Positions 51,971 to 60,904 of a stretch of DNA of 64,000 bases are shown here, one piece after another. Every line of letters begins with the position of its first letter. Positions within the stretch are counted from its first letter, which is position 1. The stretch is from assembly GCF_017908035.1 (NCBI RefSeq), contig NZ_JAEQMU010000002.1, forward strand, positions 62,001 to 126,000, in the 5' to 3' direction. Under the pieces are notes generated by a model, which was not told where the DNA came from, ran no database searches, and worked only from the letters and a program-made list of their open reading frames with translations. The stretch is from Sphingobacterium tabacisoli (GTDB lineage: Bacteria; Bacteroidota; Bacteroidia; Sphingobacteriales; Sphingobacteriaceae). The position numbers were made by a program, and so were the translations under genes.

Positions 51971-54025
51971 ATGAAGACGTCAATAATCATAAAGAGAATA
52001 GTGAAAGCGGCCTTTATTATTCAACTGTTTTTTCTGGTGACATCCTGTAAGGATTACCTGAATATCGATAATTATTTCGATGATGAATTTAATATAGACT
52101 CCGCTTTTAGTAATGCGCGGAATATGGAAGCTTATATGTGGGGAGCGGCAGCTATGTTTCCAGACGAATCCAGAACGATAAGAGGAAACTATACGCCGGG
52201 GCCGATGGCTACAGATGAGGGCTTTAACGGCTTGACGGGGGCTGGAACTACGAATATCTATTATGGGATGGATTTTGCAACAGGGAATATCACTCCAGAT
52301 AAATTTGGTGGGCTTAATCAATGGGGCAATTATTACAAAATAATCCGTAAGTGTAATCTAATCTTGCAGAATCTGCAAAAACCAAAGGATATCACTTCGA
52401 CAGATAGACTTCGTATAGAGGGGTATACCCGTTTTATCAGAGCTTATGCTTATTACAATATCTTAGTGGATTACGGTCCTCCTATTTTATTGGGCGATGA
52501 GGTTGTAAATACCAATGAAAGTATGGAATACTATGACCGTCCGAGATCTACCTATGATGAGGCCATGGAGTATACCTGCGCAGAATTTGAGAAAGCGGGT
52601 ACACTAATGCCTCCTGATGTCGGTCTTTTGAATTTTGGACGACCTACTCGAGGTGCTGCTTTTGCTATGATCGCTCGTCTACGTTTGATACATGCTAGTC
52701 CTTTGTATAATGGAGGTAATGCGGCGCGCTCTTACTTCGGAAGCTGGACACGTAAGACTGATGGGGTCCATTATGTATCACAGCAGTACGATGAGAGTAG
52801 ATGGGCCGTGGCAGCGGCAGCTGCGAAACGTGTTATGGATATGGGAAAGTATCAGTTATATACTGTTCCTGCAGACAATATGACCGCTCAACTACCTTCG
52901 GGGGTAACTTCGGATCCAAATTTCTATGGATCATATCCTAATGGTGCTTTGGGTATAGATGCATTTAAATCCTATTCGGATATATTTACCGGTGAGTCTG
53001 TTGCGGCGATTAATCCGGAGTTTATCTGGGGAGTTAGTGCGCCATATATCAACTCGGACATCAATCAGGGGGCTTTCCCGCCTACACTGGGTGGATGGGG
53101 GCGTTTCTGTGTAACGCAGAAAGTAGTGGATGCTTATCTGATGGAAGACGGACGTAGCATACAGGAAGCTCGTGGTGATACCTATTTTGAAAGCGTAGCC
53201 GATCTACCTGCAGGCGGAACTTTTAATGACCTCTTTACGGAGCAGTCTAAAACTTTCTCTGGATACCCACTCAATGCTGGTGTGTATAAAATGTACGCAA
53301 ATCGTGAAATGCGATTTTATGCCTCTGTTGGTTTTAACGAAGCCGTATGGCAGGCATTGTCAACGTCTGATGCTGCATTACAGAATCATACTGCGAAGTA
53401 TTATTTTCAGGACCTTGATGGCCGTGGTGGTGTATCTGCGAGCTCACCTAATTATCCGATTACTGGATATATTATTAAAAAATGGGTTCACTCGTATGAT
53501 GCAAAAACTGGTACAGGAGCTCGCACACTTCCGAAATTCTACCCTATTATCCGGTATGCGGAGATCTTATTGTCTTACGCTGAGGCATTGAACAATCTGA
53601 ACGGTAGTCATACGGTCAAGATGGGAGAGAGAGATTATACGATGTCAAGAGATGTGGAAGAGATTAAGAAAGCATTCAATCAGGTGCGCTACCGTGCAGG
53701 TCTACCAGGATTGTCTCCAAATCAATTAACTTCGGCGGCGACTGTTCAAAAAGAGCTTGTACGTGAACGTATGGTGGAGTTTCTGTGGGAAAATAGACGT
53801 TTTTACGATGTACGTCGTTGGGGAATGTATGAGGAAACCGAGCGTGAACCTATTATGGGAATGAATCCAGATGGTGCGACTAAGGAAGCGTATTATAGAC
53901 GTGTGATCCCTGGGACGTCATCTTTCTTGACAAGAGAAGTGAACAAGAGATTGAATTGGGTACCTATCCCGCGTGCCGAAATGAGAAGATTGCCTTCTGC
54001 GGATCAAAACCCAGGATATAATTAA
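51971..54025 (+). CDS. SusD/RagB-family outer-membrane lipoprotein
   Basis: 684 aa, longer than the usual 500-600. Lipobox LVTSCK (Cys ~26) and KDYLNIDNYFDDEFNIDSAF at the N-terminus. RIEGYTRFIRAYAYYNILVD holds the SusD TPR helix, and VRERMVEFLWENRRFYDVRR is the C-terminal signature. It forms the lid of the SusC pore encoded 24 bp upstream. Confidence 0.94.
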   Translation: MKTSIIIKRIVKAAFIIQLFFLVTSCKDYLNIDNYFDDEFNIDSAFSNARNMEAYMWGAAAMFPDESRTIRGNYTPGPMATDEGFNGLTGAGTTNIYYGMDFATGNITPDKFGGLNQWGNYYKIIRKCNLILQNLQKPKDITSTDRLRIEGYTRFIRAYAYYNILVDYGPPILLGDEVVNTNESMEYYDRPRSTYDEAMEYTCAEFEKAGTLMPPDVGLLNFGRPTRGAAFAMIARLRLIHASPLYNGGNAARSYFGSWTRKTDGVHYVSQQYDESRWAVAAAAAKRVMDMGKYQLYTVPADNMTAQLPSGVTSDPNFYGSYPNGALGIDAFKSYSDIFTGESVAAINPEFIWGVSAPYINSDINQGAFPPTLGGWGRFCVTQKVVDAYLMEDGRSIQEARGDTYFESVADLPAGGTFNDLFTEQSKTFSGYPLNAGVYKMYANREMRFYASVGFNEAVWQALSTSDAALQNHTAKYYFQDLDGRGGVSASSPNYPITGYIIKKWVHSYDAKTGTGARTLPKFYPIIRYAEILLSYAEALNNLNGSHTVKMGERDYTMSRDVEEIKKAFNQVRYRAGLPGLSPNQLTSAATVQKELVRERMVEFLWENRRFYDVRRWGMYEETEREPIMGMNPDGATKEAYYRRVIPGTSSFLTREVNKRLNWVPIPRAEMRRLPSADQNPGYN

Positions 54026-54058
54026 AAAAGTAGTACCTGAAAACTAAAGAAATAACAG

Positions 54059-54961
54059 ATGAAACGAAGATATATAACAGTTCTTGCACTCCTGTTGGGA
54101 TTGGCTTCATGCAAGGATAATGAAGTGTTTGAGAAAGAAATGTATAAAAATGAGGTTTCCCTGATTAGTAGCGAAAATCACAATGTCTTTCAAGAGGTGG
54201 TGCATATGACAGGTGAAGAAATCATTGGCTTTGTAGCTGCTTCTGCTGGTGGTACATTGGCTCCAGCAAAAGATCTGATCGTGGGATTGGAAGAGGATGC
54301 CGAACCGCTAAAGGAATATAACTGGGCTAATTTTGATGCTGCTGAGGAGCTCTATGCTAGGCTGTTGCCTGAGGATAAGTACGAGATTATGGACGATAAA
54401 GTGGTGATCAAAGCTGGTGAGCGTACGGGAAGGACGATGATTAAATTGAGACCAGAAGGGCTGTCTCCAGATTCGACATACTTTATCGGATTGAAGGTTG
54501 TTGATAAGTCGGGTGTCGAGATCAATCCGAAGAAAAGTACGATGTTATATCAGGTGTCTTTTCAGAATGATTACGCCTCGCAAGTGAATAGTTCGATGTA
54601 TATGATGACGGGGGTTAAGGATGACGTCATACCGGTTGCGGCCAATAAAAAGCTTTTTCCATTGACTCATAATAGTGTAAGGTTGACTGCAGGTAATGAA
54701 TTGTTCGAACCAAAGCTTGCGAACATTGATAAAAACTCAATGATATTGGAAATTGATGAATCTAATCGGGTGACCATCAGGCCGTATAAGACTATACATG
54801 TTGTGCAATTGGATAACGATCCTAAATATCCGAATATATTTCAGGTCGAAGAGTCTTTTGGTAAGAAAACGAATGTATTCTTGCTCTCTTATCAGTATTC
54901 GGTTGATGGGGGGAAAACTTACAGTAAGATGAAAGAACGCGTGGAGATGCAGGTTAAATAA
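54059..54961 (+). CDS. DUF4361/DUF1735-like surface lipoprotein
   Basis: 300 aa. Lipobox GLASCK (Cys ~19). The N-terminal Ig-like region (EVSLISSENHNVFQEVVHMT, YARLLPEDKYEIMDDKVVIK, LRPEGLSPDSTYFIGLKVVD) and the C-terminal sheet match the BT_3044/DUF4361 group of SusE-like proteins (recalled). It probably assists substrate capture at the cell surface. It is in an operon, 33 bp after SusD and 3 bp before the BACON gene. Confidence 0.8.
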   Translation: MKRRYITVLALLLGLASCKDNEVFEKEMYKNEVSLISSENHNVFQEVVHMTGEEIIGFVAASAGGTLAPAKDLIVGLEEDAEPLKEYNWANFDAAEELYARLLPEDKYEIMDDKVVIKAGERTGRTMIKLRPEGLSPDSTYFIGLKVVDKSGVEINPKKSTMLYQVSFQNDYASQVNSSMYMMTGVKDDVIPVAANKKLFPLTHNSVRLTAGNELFEPKLANIDKNSMILEIDESNRVTIRPYKTIHVVQLDNDPKYPNIFQVEESFGKKTNVFLLSYQYSVDGGKTYSKMKERVEMQVK

Positions 54962-54976
54962 TAAATGAAGGAATCC

Positions 54977-56248
54977 ATGAAAACGACTAATTATCATAAA
55001 GTTAAGGTGATGGCAAGAGTAGTTTTTTCTTTTGTCCTATCCCTGACAATGTTATTGACGTCCTGTAAAGATGAAAATGAGGTGAAGGGCCGGTTTATGT
55101 TAAAGGACAATCCATCGAAGATGGAGGTGACTTCGCGGGGCTCTTCGGAGACCTATACCGTGCAATCTAGTGGTCACTGGAAGGTGGAACCACAGCGTAA
55201 AGAGAAGTGGCTAAAGATCGATCCAATGGAAGGTAATGGTGACGGTACATTTACAGTGACGGTGAATAAGAATATGGCTCAGGAAGCCCGTAATGTAACG
55301 CTCTTTTTTACAGTAGATGGTCAGCTTCATAATAGCGTGCTTAAGATAGAACAGGCAGCTGGGACAGGAGAAGGAGAAAATGAGGAGCCTTATATTTACC
55401 TTGATGGAAAGCCGACTAAACTGGAATCAGAGGAAGCTGGTGCTGTGACAAATTATGTCTTGCGTGCTAATGGAAAATGGCGCTTGGAGTTGGAAGATCA
55501 ACCAGACTGGGTTAAAGTGGAGCCAATGGAAGGTCAAGGGGATACGCCAGTAAAAGTGACCATTGATAAAAATACTGACTTAGAACGTACAGCAAACATG
55601 TTGTTCTTTTTGGATGGTGTACAGCAGGAAAATGTGTTGAGTATCCATCAAAAAGGTCAGAAGCTACAGGTTTCAGGAGATTTGGTCTTGAAAGAGGACT
55701 TCAGTTGGTTGAACTATGGGAGCGAAATATTTAACGCGACTACAGGCGAGACAAGAATTGGCTCTTGGAAAGCAGAAGAGCTGGCTAAAGGCTGGACGAG
55801 TACAATAAATACGACTAAAGATGGTGGTGATTATGCTTCTATCTACGCACGTCCAGGGTTTGTAAAATTAGGACGTACCAATTATGGTGGAGATCTAATA
55901 TCACCTAAGTTGGAAAATGTACAGCGTACCAAGGATCTAGTGGTGACTTTTAAAGCGGTACGATACGCTACAGGGGATCATTACCTGCTTACAGTGGGAG
56001 TTAATGGACCAGGAGCAGTCAGTGTAAAAGAGTTTGACGTTATGAATGTGGCTAGTCCGAATTCGAACCTAGAAGCATGCCGAGCAGCATGGCAAGCTCC
56101 AGAAGCGACATATTCTTTTGTCGTGACAGGTGCGACATCAGAGACTCAGATTTGGTTTTTGGGCGGAGCTTTTGACCAACGTGCCGGCAATTGGCCTAAA
56201 ACGACAAATCGTATTTTTATAGATGATGTAGTCGTCACTGTTAAATAA
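54977..56248 (+). CDS. Lipoprotein with two BACON domains
   Basis: 423 aa from MKTTNYHKVK (54977); the ATG at 54965 is an alternative four codons earlier. Lipobox LLTSCK (Cys ~30). Two tandem BACON domains lie at ~50-130 and ~145-230. Each has the pattern SSG/ANGKW...V, then W.K..P.EG.GD..V.VT..KN. The C-terminal ~190 aa is a jelly-roll-like domain (ISPKLENVQRTKDLVVTFKA, ending NRIFIDDVVVTVK). BACON domains are binding modules for glycans or mucin. It lies just before the terminator at 56275. Confidence 0.85.
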   Translation: MKTTNYHKVKVMARVVFSFVLSLTMLLTSCKDENEVKGRFMLKDNPSKMEVTSRGSSETYTVQSSGHWKVEPQRKEKWLKIDPMEGNGDGTFTVTVNKNMAQEARNVTLFFTVDGQLHNSVLKIEQAAGTGEGENEEPYIYLDGKPTKLESEEAGAVTNYVLRANGKWRLELEDQPDWVKVEPMEGQGDTPVKVTIDKNTDLERTANMLFFLDGVQQENVLSIHQKGQKLQVSGDLVLKEDFSWLNYGSEIFNATTGETRIGSWKAEELAKGWTSTINTTKDGGDYASIYARPGFVKLGRTNYGGDLISPKLENVQRTKDLVVTFKAVRYATGDHYLLTVGVNGPGAVSVKEFDVMNVASPNSNLEACRAAWQAPEATYSFVVTGATSETQIWFLGGAFDQRAGNWPKTTNRIFIDDVVVTVK

Positions 56249-56274
56249 TTTATCACCTATAATTAACCCAGATC

Positions 56275-56308
56275 AAAGTCCGTGTAGAGTATTCCGCACG
56301 GGCTTTTT
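56275..56308 (+). terminator. Terminator after the SusCD/BACON operon
   Basis: AAAGTCCGTG (56275-56284) pairs with CACGGGCTTT (56297-56306), one G-T pair, then TT. It lies between the BACON gene and the phosphoesterase gene 15 bp later, so read-through or partial termination may set their ratio. Confidence 0.75.
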
Positions 56309-56322
56309 AATAACATTCAACG

Positions 56323-58329
56323 ATGAGAAAGAAATTTCACTATAGCAGACGTTCGTTTATTCAAGCTTCTTTAGTGACGGGGTTAGGTTTGTCTTTAAAT
56401 CTATACGGCTGTACAAAATCTGTAGCCGAACCAACAAAAGAACCTACTACCCCAGATTCTGGAGGAGGGGATGATGGTAAGTTCAGCATTACGGGGGTGC
56501 TTATTGCTGCATATATAGATGCGACCAAAGGTTCAGAATATAGTATTAGTGGAAAAGGATTTGCAGTCGGTGATCAGCTCTACTTTGAATCGCGGACTAA
56601 TATGACAGCAACAGGAAAATACACCATAACGAGTAAAACTGTCACAGCAGATCAGATTAGTTTTGTATTCCCAATGGATATTCCTTCGGATAGCTATAGG
56701 ATATCTGTAAAACGGGGATCACAGTCGTTGCTGTTGGGGACGACTATCCTTAATCTATATTTTAACGCTAATATACCGGATAGGGCGGGGATGACTATAA
56801 AAGGTGTGGTGTACGCTGCAGGTGCAGGATTGGCCAATGTGGTTGTATCAGATGGATTTGAAGTGACAACTACAGATGAAAATGGAATATACTACCTGCC
56901 ATCTACCAAAAAGGGGAGGTATGTGTTTGTCTCTATTCCCGGAAACTACGAAGTGGCAACAACAATGAATGCGCCACAGTTTTTTCAACGCCTTAATCAA
57001 CCTGTAGATGTTGTCGAAACCAAAGATTTCGAACTTAAACCGGTAAACAACGAGAAACATACGGTCATGATATTGGGCGATATGCACCTGGCCCGACGTA
57101 CGGATGATCTCAATCAGTTTCAAAAAGGTTTTTTACCCGATGTTAATAAATCTATTCAGTCCTATAAGAACGCTGGTAATAAGGTGTACGCGCTGACACT
57201 CGGTGATATGACATGGGAAAGTTACTGGTATTCGAATAATTACGCTCTGCCACAATATTTAGCAGAGATGAATAAGATTGAGGCTATGGTATTCAATACG
57301 ATGGGTAATCATGATAATGACCCTAAGGCAGTTGGCGATTGGGAATCCGAAAATACTTATAGATCGATTATTGGACCGACTTATTATTCCTTCAATCTGG
57401 GTAAGATCCATTATATTGTATTGGACAATATCGAGTACCTGAATGTAAATGATGCGAGAAATTACAATACGAAAATCGTAGAAAACCAGATCGAATGGTT
57501 GAAAAAGGATCTGGCAACGATTACTGATAAGAATACACCAATTGTAATAGCGATGCATGCACATTTGCATAGTAATCCTTCGTTGAGCGGTACGAATGAA
57601 ACTACGGGATATAGAATTACCAATGCGGATGATTTTGTCAATGTGTTAAAAGCTTTCACGACGGTGCATGTGATTACTGGACATACACATATCAATTATA
57701 ATGTGGAGCTAGCTACTGCACCGAATATTATGGAGCATAATACTGGAGCGGTGTGTGCGACCTGGTGGTGGACTGGCAATGTGGGCTATGCTGGAAATCA
57801 TATCTGTAAAGATGGAGCTCCAGGCGGATACGGTATATGGGAGATGCAGGGAAGGGACTTGAAATGGAAGTACAAAGCTATCGGCGAGCAGGAAGACTAT
57901 CAGTTTAGGGCCTATGACCTCAATCAGGTACATCTGACTAAAGATAAGTATGCTCCTGCGTATACAGGATCAGAATGGAATAAGTATGCGGCAGAGTACG
58001 CTAATCCGAATAAGAATAACGAAGTCCTGATTAATGTGTGGAATTTTGATAAGGGATGGAAAGTAGAGGTTACTGAAAACGGTACGTCCCTTAATGTGAA
58101 TAGGGTACGGATGCGAGACCCGCTACATATTATTTCGTATTCGGCACAGCGACTGAACCGTAATGCCGTACCTACGGAAGATTTTGTGACCACTCTGACA
58201 GCACATATGTTTAAGGTCAAAGCTTCTTCGCCTACGAGTACATTGGAAATACGCGTGACTGATCGTTTTGGAAAAGTATATCGACAGACGATGGTTCGTC
58301 CAAAGGGATTAGATTATCAGATGAAATAA
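56323..58329 (+). CDS. Exported calcineurin-like phosphoesterase (MetallophosN/C type), Tat lipoprotein
   Basis: 668 aa. A twin-arginine signal (YSRRSFIQASLVTGLGLSLN) runs into the lipobox NLYGC (Cys ~30). An N-terminal IPT-like and carboxypeptidase-like region covers ~45-235. The metallophosphatase core has all five metal motifs: LGDMHLAR (~248), LGDMTW (~293), MGNHDND (~326), MHAHLH (~410) and GHTHIN (~451). The C-terminal domain (~500-668) is the MetallophosC type. It should hydrolyse a phosphomono- or diester outside the cytoplasm. It is the only clear hydrolase of this locus. Confidence 0.92.
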   Translation: MRKKFHYSRRSFIQASLVTGLGLSLNLYGCTKSVAEPTKEPTTPDSGGGDDGKFSITGVLIAAYIDATKGSEYSISGKGFAVGDQLYFESRTNMTATGKYTITSKTVTADQISFVFPMDIPSDSYRISVKRGSQSLLLGTTILNLYFNANIPDRAGMTIKGVVYAAGAGLANVVVSDGFEVTTTDENGIYYLPSTKKGRYVFVSIPGNYEVATTMNAPQFFQRLNQPVDVVETKDFELKPVNNEKHTVMILGDMHLARRTDDLNQFQKGFLPDVNKSIQSYKNAGNKVYALTLGDMTWESYWYSNNYALPQYLAEMNKIEAMVFNTMGNHDNDPKAVGDWESENTYRSIIGPTYYSFNLGKIHYIVLDNIEYLNVNDARNYNTKIVENQIEWLKKDLATITDKNTPIVIAMHAHLHSNPSLSGTNETTGYRITNADDFVNVLKAFTTVHVITGHTHINYNVELATAPNIMEHNTGAVCATWWWTGNVGYAGNHICKDGAPGGYGIWEMQGRDLKWKYKAIGEQEDYQFRAYDLNQVHLTKDKYAPAYTGSEWNKYAAEYANPNKNNEVLINVWNFDKGWKVEVTENGTSLNVNRVRMRDPLHIISYSAQRLNRNAVPTEDFVTTLTAHMFKVKASSPTSTLEIRVTDRFGKVYRQTMVRPKGLDYQMK

Positions 58330-58335
58330 TTAAGA

Positions 58336-58369
58336 AAAACGGCTATTCCAAAAGAACAGCTGTTTTTTT
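58336..58369 (+). terminator. Terminator after phosphoesterase gene
   Basis: AAAACGGCTATTC (58336-58348) pairs with GAACAGCTGTTTT (58354-58366) with one mismatch and one G-T pair, then a T-run to 58369. Confidence 0.8.
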
Positions 58370-58430
58370 ATTCTTAATATTTTGAATATTTTGAGGTTTT
58401 TCTTTATCTTAAAGGATTATAAATGAAATT

Positions 58431-59360
58431 ATGAAATTTAGAAGTATTTTATGCTGTGCGCTATATCTCAGTATATCTTCATGGGTGCTGGGACAGGAAA
58501 GTGCACTCAGAATGAACTCGAAACGTAATGATGATAAATCTGTGGATTTGAGTTTTGAGAAAGATGATCCAGGAACGATGACGGTCAATTTAAAATTTAA
58601 ATCGCTCGGTAATTCAAGTGTTCCAACGAACATCTATAGAGCAGAGGGGTACTCGGGGACGTTACTGACTTTAAGACCTATGAATAAAGATAATGGAATT
58701 GACTTTTCGTATAGTTACCGTTATATCAGAGGGCGTTTGATGCCTAAGATAGATCCAACATTTGTATATGGACTGCCTTTTAAGGCTGGGACGGAGCTGC
58801 ATGCAGGTGAGGCAGGTTTTTTGAATGCAAGATATTTCGGTAATACAACACCCGATGATTGGAAAGTTTATCATTTTTATACCACCGATCAGCAGGAGGT
58901 TGTCGCTTCGCGCAAAGGAATTGTGGTAGAAATAAACGACCGACATGACGATGCAGTGCTAGAGGATAAGGAATATAGTTCGAGTACGAACAGTATCATG
59001 ATAGAGCATAAAGATGGTTCATTGTTAAAATACGACGGGTTGAGCAATGGAAGTGTTCAGGTGGAGTTAGGGGCGACTGTATTTCCTGGGCAGGTAATTG
59101 GAAAGAACGTAAAGCGCGGTAAATACGGGTATTTCGTAAGTTTTATGTTGATGTATCTGAAGTCTGCGGATCTGGATGCAAATGAAGGAAAGAATATTAC
59201 AAATTCGACTAGTTTCTATGGTTTTATCACACCGCTATTTGATGTGGGGACGGAAGCTGTTGTCTTGACGAAAGATGCGAAATATACAGCATCACTCAGT
59301 CCGAATCTTATCACCAAAGAAATGAGTAAGAAGGAGATAAAGAAGTATAACGGGAAATAA
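58431..59360 (+). CDS. M23-like peptidoglycan-binding protein, zinc ligands not evident
   Basis: 309 aa, signal peptide (residues ~1-21, cleavage after WVLGQ). The C-terminal half follows the M23/LysM-peptidase beta fold: VVASRKGIVVEINDRHDD, SIMIEHKDGSLLKYDGLSNG, VQVELGATVFPGQVIGKNVK and GYFVSFMLMYL. The HxxxD and final HxH zinc motifs of active M23 enzymes are not visible (YFVSF stands where HLHF would). It is probably a non-catalytic scaffold or activator. It is monocistronic between two terminators. Confidence 0.72.
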   Translation: MKFRSILCCALYLSISSWVLGQESALRMNSKRNDDKSVDLSFEKDDPGTMTVNLKFKSLGNSSVPTNIYRAEGYSGTLLTLRPMNKDNGIDFSYSYRYIRGRLMPKIDPTFVYGLPFKAGTELHAGEAGFLNARYFGNTTPDDWKVYHFYTTDQQEVVASRKGIVVEINDRHDDAVLEDKEYSSSTNSIMIEHKDGSLLKYDGLSNGSVQVELGATVFPGQVIGKNVKRGKYGYFVSFMLMYLKSADLDANEGKNITNSTSFYGFITPLFDVGTEAVVLTKDAKYTASLSPNLITKEMSKKEIKKYNGK

Positions 59361-59370
59361 TAATAAAAAT

Positions 59371-59399
59371 AAAGAAGGAGCTTTTAAAGCTCCTTCTTT
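59371..59399. terminator. Bidirectional terminator
   Basis: AAAGAAGGAGCTT (59371-59383) pairs with AAGCTCCTTCTTT (59387-59399), with A-rich and T-rich sides. It serves the convergent M23-like and speA genes. Confidence 0.9.
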
Positions 59400-59403
59400 G
59401 TTT

Positions 59404-60795
59404 TTATTGATAACCTAAAAGTTTCATGACTTGTTTGGAGTTTTGCTCCTCACCGAATACTTCGTAGTTGAATGTCTCGTCTCTATTACGGCGGATGATC
59501 ACATGCTTAGGTGATGGCAGTAAACAGTGGTGTATACCTCCATAACCGCTCAATACATCCTGATAAGCTCCTGTGTGGAAGAATCCTAGATACTGTACCT
59601 TGCGTGTCTTAGGCATGAATACGGAGTTCATATGTGCCTCTTGGTTGTAATAATCCTGTCCATCGCAAGTGATACCGCCCAGGTTGACGCGTTCGTACTC
59701 CGAATCCCAGTTGTTGATCGGTAATAGGATGTACTTTTGGTTCAGCGCCCACACATCCGGAAGGTTGGTGATGAATGAACCATCGATCATAAACCATTTT
59801 TCACGGTCATTCTGTAGCTTACGGCCCAATACTTTGTAAAGTATACCTGAAGCTTCAGCAACAGTATATTTTCCGAATTCGGTAATAATATCCGGTTCCA
59901 TTACTTCGTGGTGTGCACAGATCTGTTTGATACGGTTCACGATCTCATTGACCATGTATTCGTAGTCGAAGTCATGTACCAACGAGTCTTTGAATGGCAT
60001 ACCGCCACCGATATCTAATGTGTCTAGATCTGGGTTTACTTTTTTGAACTTACAGTATAGCGTTACGTACTTCTCTAGTTCGTTCCAGTAGTACGGGGTA
60101 TCCGAAATACCTGAGTTGATAAAGAAATGCAATAACTTAACCTTAAAGTTAGGGTTATCAGCGATCTTGTTGTTGTAGAAATCAATGACGTCTTCAATAC
60201 GTATACCTAGACGGGAAGTATAAAACTGTGAGTCTGGCTGTTCCTCAGAAGCAATACGTATCCCTAGGGCACAAGGCTGATCTAGTTCTATCTCATCGTC
60301 ATAGAGATTGAACTCTTCCTTGTTGTCCAATACCGGGATAATGTTGGTATAGCCATCATGGATCATGTCGATGATATATTGCTTGTATTGATAGGTCTTA
60401 AAACCATTACAGATTACGGTAATGTCTTTGGTGACCGTACCGGCACGTTCTAAAGAGTCGATCATAGGCATATCGAAAGCCGATGATGTCTCCAAGTGGA
60501 TGTCATTTTTTAAAGCTTCCTCTACGATATGTTTAAAGTGGGAAGACTTGGTACAATAACAGTACTTGTACGACCCTCTATAATCGTGTTTAAGGATAGC
60601 GGTTTGAAAAAGAATCTTCGCCTGTTGAATTTTTTTGCTGATAATAGGTAAATAAGTAAAACGTAACGGCGTGCCATACGTCTCTATCATTTCCATCAAA
60701 TTCAAATCGTGGAAGTACAATTCGTCGTCGATTATTTCGAATCCGTCTTGCGGAAAACCAACACTTAAGTCAAGAAATTCCTGATAGCTCTGCAT
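59404..60795 (-). CDS. speA: Arginine decarboxylase, Bacteroidota type
   Basis: 463-aa PLP enzyme converting arginine to agmatine for polyamine synthesis, in the short Bacteroidota form (the E. coli enzyme is ~630 aa). The TIM-barrel domain has YKYCYCTKSSHFKH, with the PLP-binding Lys (~80), HFFINSGISD (~220), and LDIGGGMPF, the phosphate loop (~260). The C-terminal domain carries NLGGITCDGQDYY and LGFFHTGAYQDVL, with the active-site Cys region. It is divergent from argS across a 109-bp gap. Confidence 0.93.
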   Translation of the reverse strand: MQSYQEFLDLSVGFPQDGFEIIDDELYFHDLNLMEMIETYGTPLRFTYLPIISKKIQQAKILFQTAILKHDYRGSYKYCYCTKSSHFKHIVEEALKNDIHLETSSAFDMPMIDSLERAGTVTKDITVICNGFKTYQYKQYIIDMIHDGYTNIIPVLDNKEEFNLYDDEIELDQPCALGIRIASEEQPDSQFYTSRLGIRIEDVIDFYNNKIADNPNFKVKLLHFFINSGISDTPYYWNELEKYVTLYCKFKKVNPDLDTLDIGGGMPFKDSLVHDFDYEYMVNEIVNRIKQICAHHEVMEPDIITEFGKYTVAEASGILYKVLGRKLQNDREKWFMIDGSFITNLPDVWALNQKYILLPINNWDSEYERVNLGGITCDGQDYYNQEAHMNSVFMPKTRKVQYLGFFHTGAYQDVLSGYGGIHHCLLPSPKHVIIRRNRDETFNYEVFGEEQNSKQVMKLLGYQ

Positions 60796-60811
60796 TTTTT
60801 ATTATTTTTGG

Positions 60812-60842
60812 CAAAGATATGCTTTCGGAATGAATACCTAAA
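60812..60842 (-). promoter_or_regulatory. Promoter of speA
   Basis: On the minus strand, TTTA (complement of 60839-60842), 19 nt, then TATCTTTG (complement of 60812-60819), a perfect -7 box. The start codon follows 16 bp later, so the leader is very short. Confidence 0.7.
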
Positions 60843-60904
60843 CACTTCTGGTGTTATTTTTATGGCTCATTATCAGAAGGATACAAATATTACACAATAT
60901 TTAC

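Noticed and set aside
58431..59360. Active M23 endopeptidase
   Set aside because: The expected zinc-binding HxxxD and HxH motifs are not present in the conserved positions.
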